DNA from: Flavobacteriaceae bacterium
GTDB taxonomy: Bacteria; Bacteroidota; Bacteroidia; Flavobacteriales; Flavobacteriaceae
Assembly: GCA_002723295.1 (NCBI GenBank)
Contig: PBNP01000017.1
Coordinates: 1 to 47,988, forward strand
Direction of reading: 5' to 3'
DNA: 47,988 bases
Part shown: one piece after another, positions 47,158-47,988 of the stretch
Layout: each line of letters begins with the position of its first letter
Numbering within the stretch: the stretch's first letter is position 1
Program-made: the position numbers and the translations under genes
Notes under the pieces: model-generated
The model's input: the letters and a program-made list of their open reading frames with translations, nothing else
The model's database searches: none
Told to the model about the DNA's origin: nothing

Positions 47158-47988
47158 ATGGATAGAAGGGATTTCTTAAAGTCTTCAAGTTTATTATTTT
47201 CATCACCCTTTTTTTGTTCTTCAATTTCAGAGCTAATTACTTCTACTAAATACAAGACTGGATTGCAATTATTTTCTGTAAGAGATGCCATGGAAAATAA
47301 TCCAATTGATACTCTAATTTCTTTAAAAAAAATGGGATATGAGGATTTTGAAACTTATGGATATGATGCATTAAACAAAAAATATTATGGATTTTCTCCC
47401 TTGGATTTTAAATCAATACTTAATGACTTAGATGTATCAACATACAGCGGGCATTATGATGTTAACAGTCTTATGGAGGTCTCTGAAGACAATCTAAAAA
47501 AACATGTTGATAGTTGCATAGATGGTGCACATGCTTTGGGGAATAAATATATTGTATATCCTATGCTTGATAGTAAATATCATACAGTACAAGGCTATAA
47601 GTTATTAATTAACAAACTCAATCAGATTGGTCAGAGAATAACAAAAGCTGGGTTAGGTTTTGCATATCATAATTTTGATTATGATTTTAATTTATACGAA
47701 AATAAGTTGGGTATTGATTGGATAATAAATGAAACCAATCCAGAATGGGTGAAATTACAAGTTGATTTTTATTGGGTAATGAGGTCAGGTAAACTTTCTC
47801 CAAAACAACTTATAGAAAGATCTAAGGGTAGATTTAAGTTATGGCATATAAAAGACATGGATGTTTTAACTAAAGATTATACTGAATTAGGTAACGGTTC
47901 TATTGACTACAAAAAAGTTTTACCAGATGCTAGTATTTCAGGTCTGGAGCACTATTATATTGAACAAGGGGGAAATTATAAAATTAAT
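47158..47988 (+). CDS. Sugar phosphate isomerase/epimerase, TIM barrel (3' end cut by window)
   Basis: An open frame from the ATG at 47158, 13 bases after the kbl stop, runs in frame to the last base (277 codons) with no stop. The N-terminus MDRRDFLKSSSLLF is a Tat-like signal (R-R-D-F-L-K). The body resembles AP-endonuclease-2-type TIM barrels: GLQLFSVRDAM, YEDFETYGY, AYHNFDYDF, LQVDFYWVM, LWHIKDMD and HYYIEQGG, where the Glu, His, Asp, His and Glu are the expected metal ligands. Such secreted proteins act on sugars or inositol-like compounds. The sequence ends soon after the last ligand, so only a short tail seems missing. Confidence 0.85.
   Translation, partial: MDRRDFLKSSSLLFSSPFFCSSISELITSTKYKTGLQLFSVRDAMENNPIDTLISLKKMGYEDFETYGYDALNKKYYGFSPLDFKSILNDLDVSTYSGHYDVNSLMEVSEDNLKKHVDSCIDGAHALGNKYIVYPMLDSKYHTVQGYKLLINKLNQIGQRITKAGLGFAYHNFDYDFNLYENKLGIDWIINETNPEWVKLQVDFYWVMRSGKLSPKQLIERSKGRFKLWHIKDMDVLTKDYTELGNGSIDYKKVLPDASISGLEHYYIEQGGNYKIN

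Noticed and set aside
1-47988. CRISPR arrays, tRNA/rRNA genes, insertion sequences, prophage or a novel defence island
   Set aside because: I looked in all gaps and saw no repeated spacer-like units, tRNA-like cloverleaf, transposase or phage genes; gaps are too short for most of these.

Overview
The window reads as an ordinary, gene-dense stretch of chromosome from a marine member of the Bacteroidota, most likely a pelagic flavobacterium with a streamlined genome. This is an inference from several things seen: strongly AT-rich sequence (about 30% GC by eye); about 97% coding by summing the gaps; TANNTTTG-type promoter elements with short leaders and few Shine-Dalgarno sequences; and Bacteroidota-typical families (DUF3109, Big_5 lipoprotein, three-gene Sdh, HemJ, bacilliredoxin, VPS10-like Asp-box proteins). 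I see no rRNA, tRNA, CRISPR array, insertion sequence, phage gene or attachment site. No stretch over 300 bases lacks a gene; the longest gaps are about 200 bases (upstream of nrdB) and 180 bases (between the AraC regulator and hemA).

Layout. 1-2 kb: end-truncated metallophosphoesterase and a dGTPase. 2.1-5.6 kb: phosphate-selective porin and a PiT transporter with a PhoU-like tail. 5.6-9.1 kb: class Ia ribonucleotide reductase (nrdB-nrdA). 9.3-11.8 kb: DUF3109, a tiny membrane protein, dCMP deaminase, a TerB/J-domain protein and bacilliredoxin. 11.8-17 kb: a probable operon of an Asp-box/VPS10-like protein, a HemJ-like protoporphyrinogen oxidase and a sensor histidine kinase. 17-28.6 kb: a bidirectional heme locus. 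An AraC regulator, hemH and a MATE exporter run leftward; hemA, hemC, hemD, hemE, hemF, a cation/proton antiporter, hemB and a serine hydrolase run rightward. 28.6-32.8 kb: glyS, xth, an OmpA lipoprotein and an aldo/keto reductase. 32.9-38 kb: Big_5 lipoprotein and succinate dehydrogenase (sdhC-sdhA-sdhB). 38-42.3 kb: a second VPS10-like protein and an Xaa-Pro aminopeptidase. 42.3-45 kb: a P19-like periplasmic protein with SCO1, and the RseP protease. 45-48 kb: threonine degradation (epimerase-type Tdh and Kbl, divergent), then a TIM-barrel sugar isomerase cut by the window end.

How the genes work together. Counting the HemJ-like gene at 13.3 kb, the window covers almost the whole route from glutamyl-tRNA to protoheme (HemA, B, C, D, E, F, J, H); only HemL and glutamyl-tRNA synthetase are not here. 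The product would feed the cytochrome b of Sdh and, with SCO1, respiratory oxidases. NrdAB, dGTPase and dCMP deaminase make a loose deoxynucleotide neighbourhood. Most of this is core metabolism. The points most worth a second look are the putative AraC operator between the two arms of the heme locus, the HemJ-like gene in an unrelated operon, and the P19-like/SCO1 pair with an altered metal site. I found no clear, wholly new multi-gene system.
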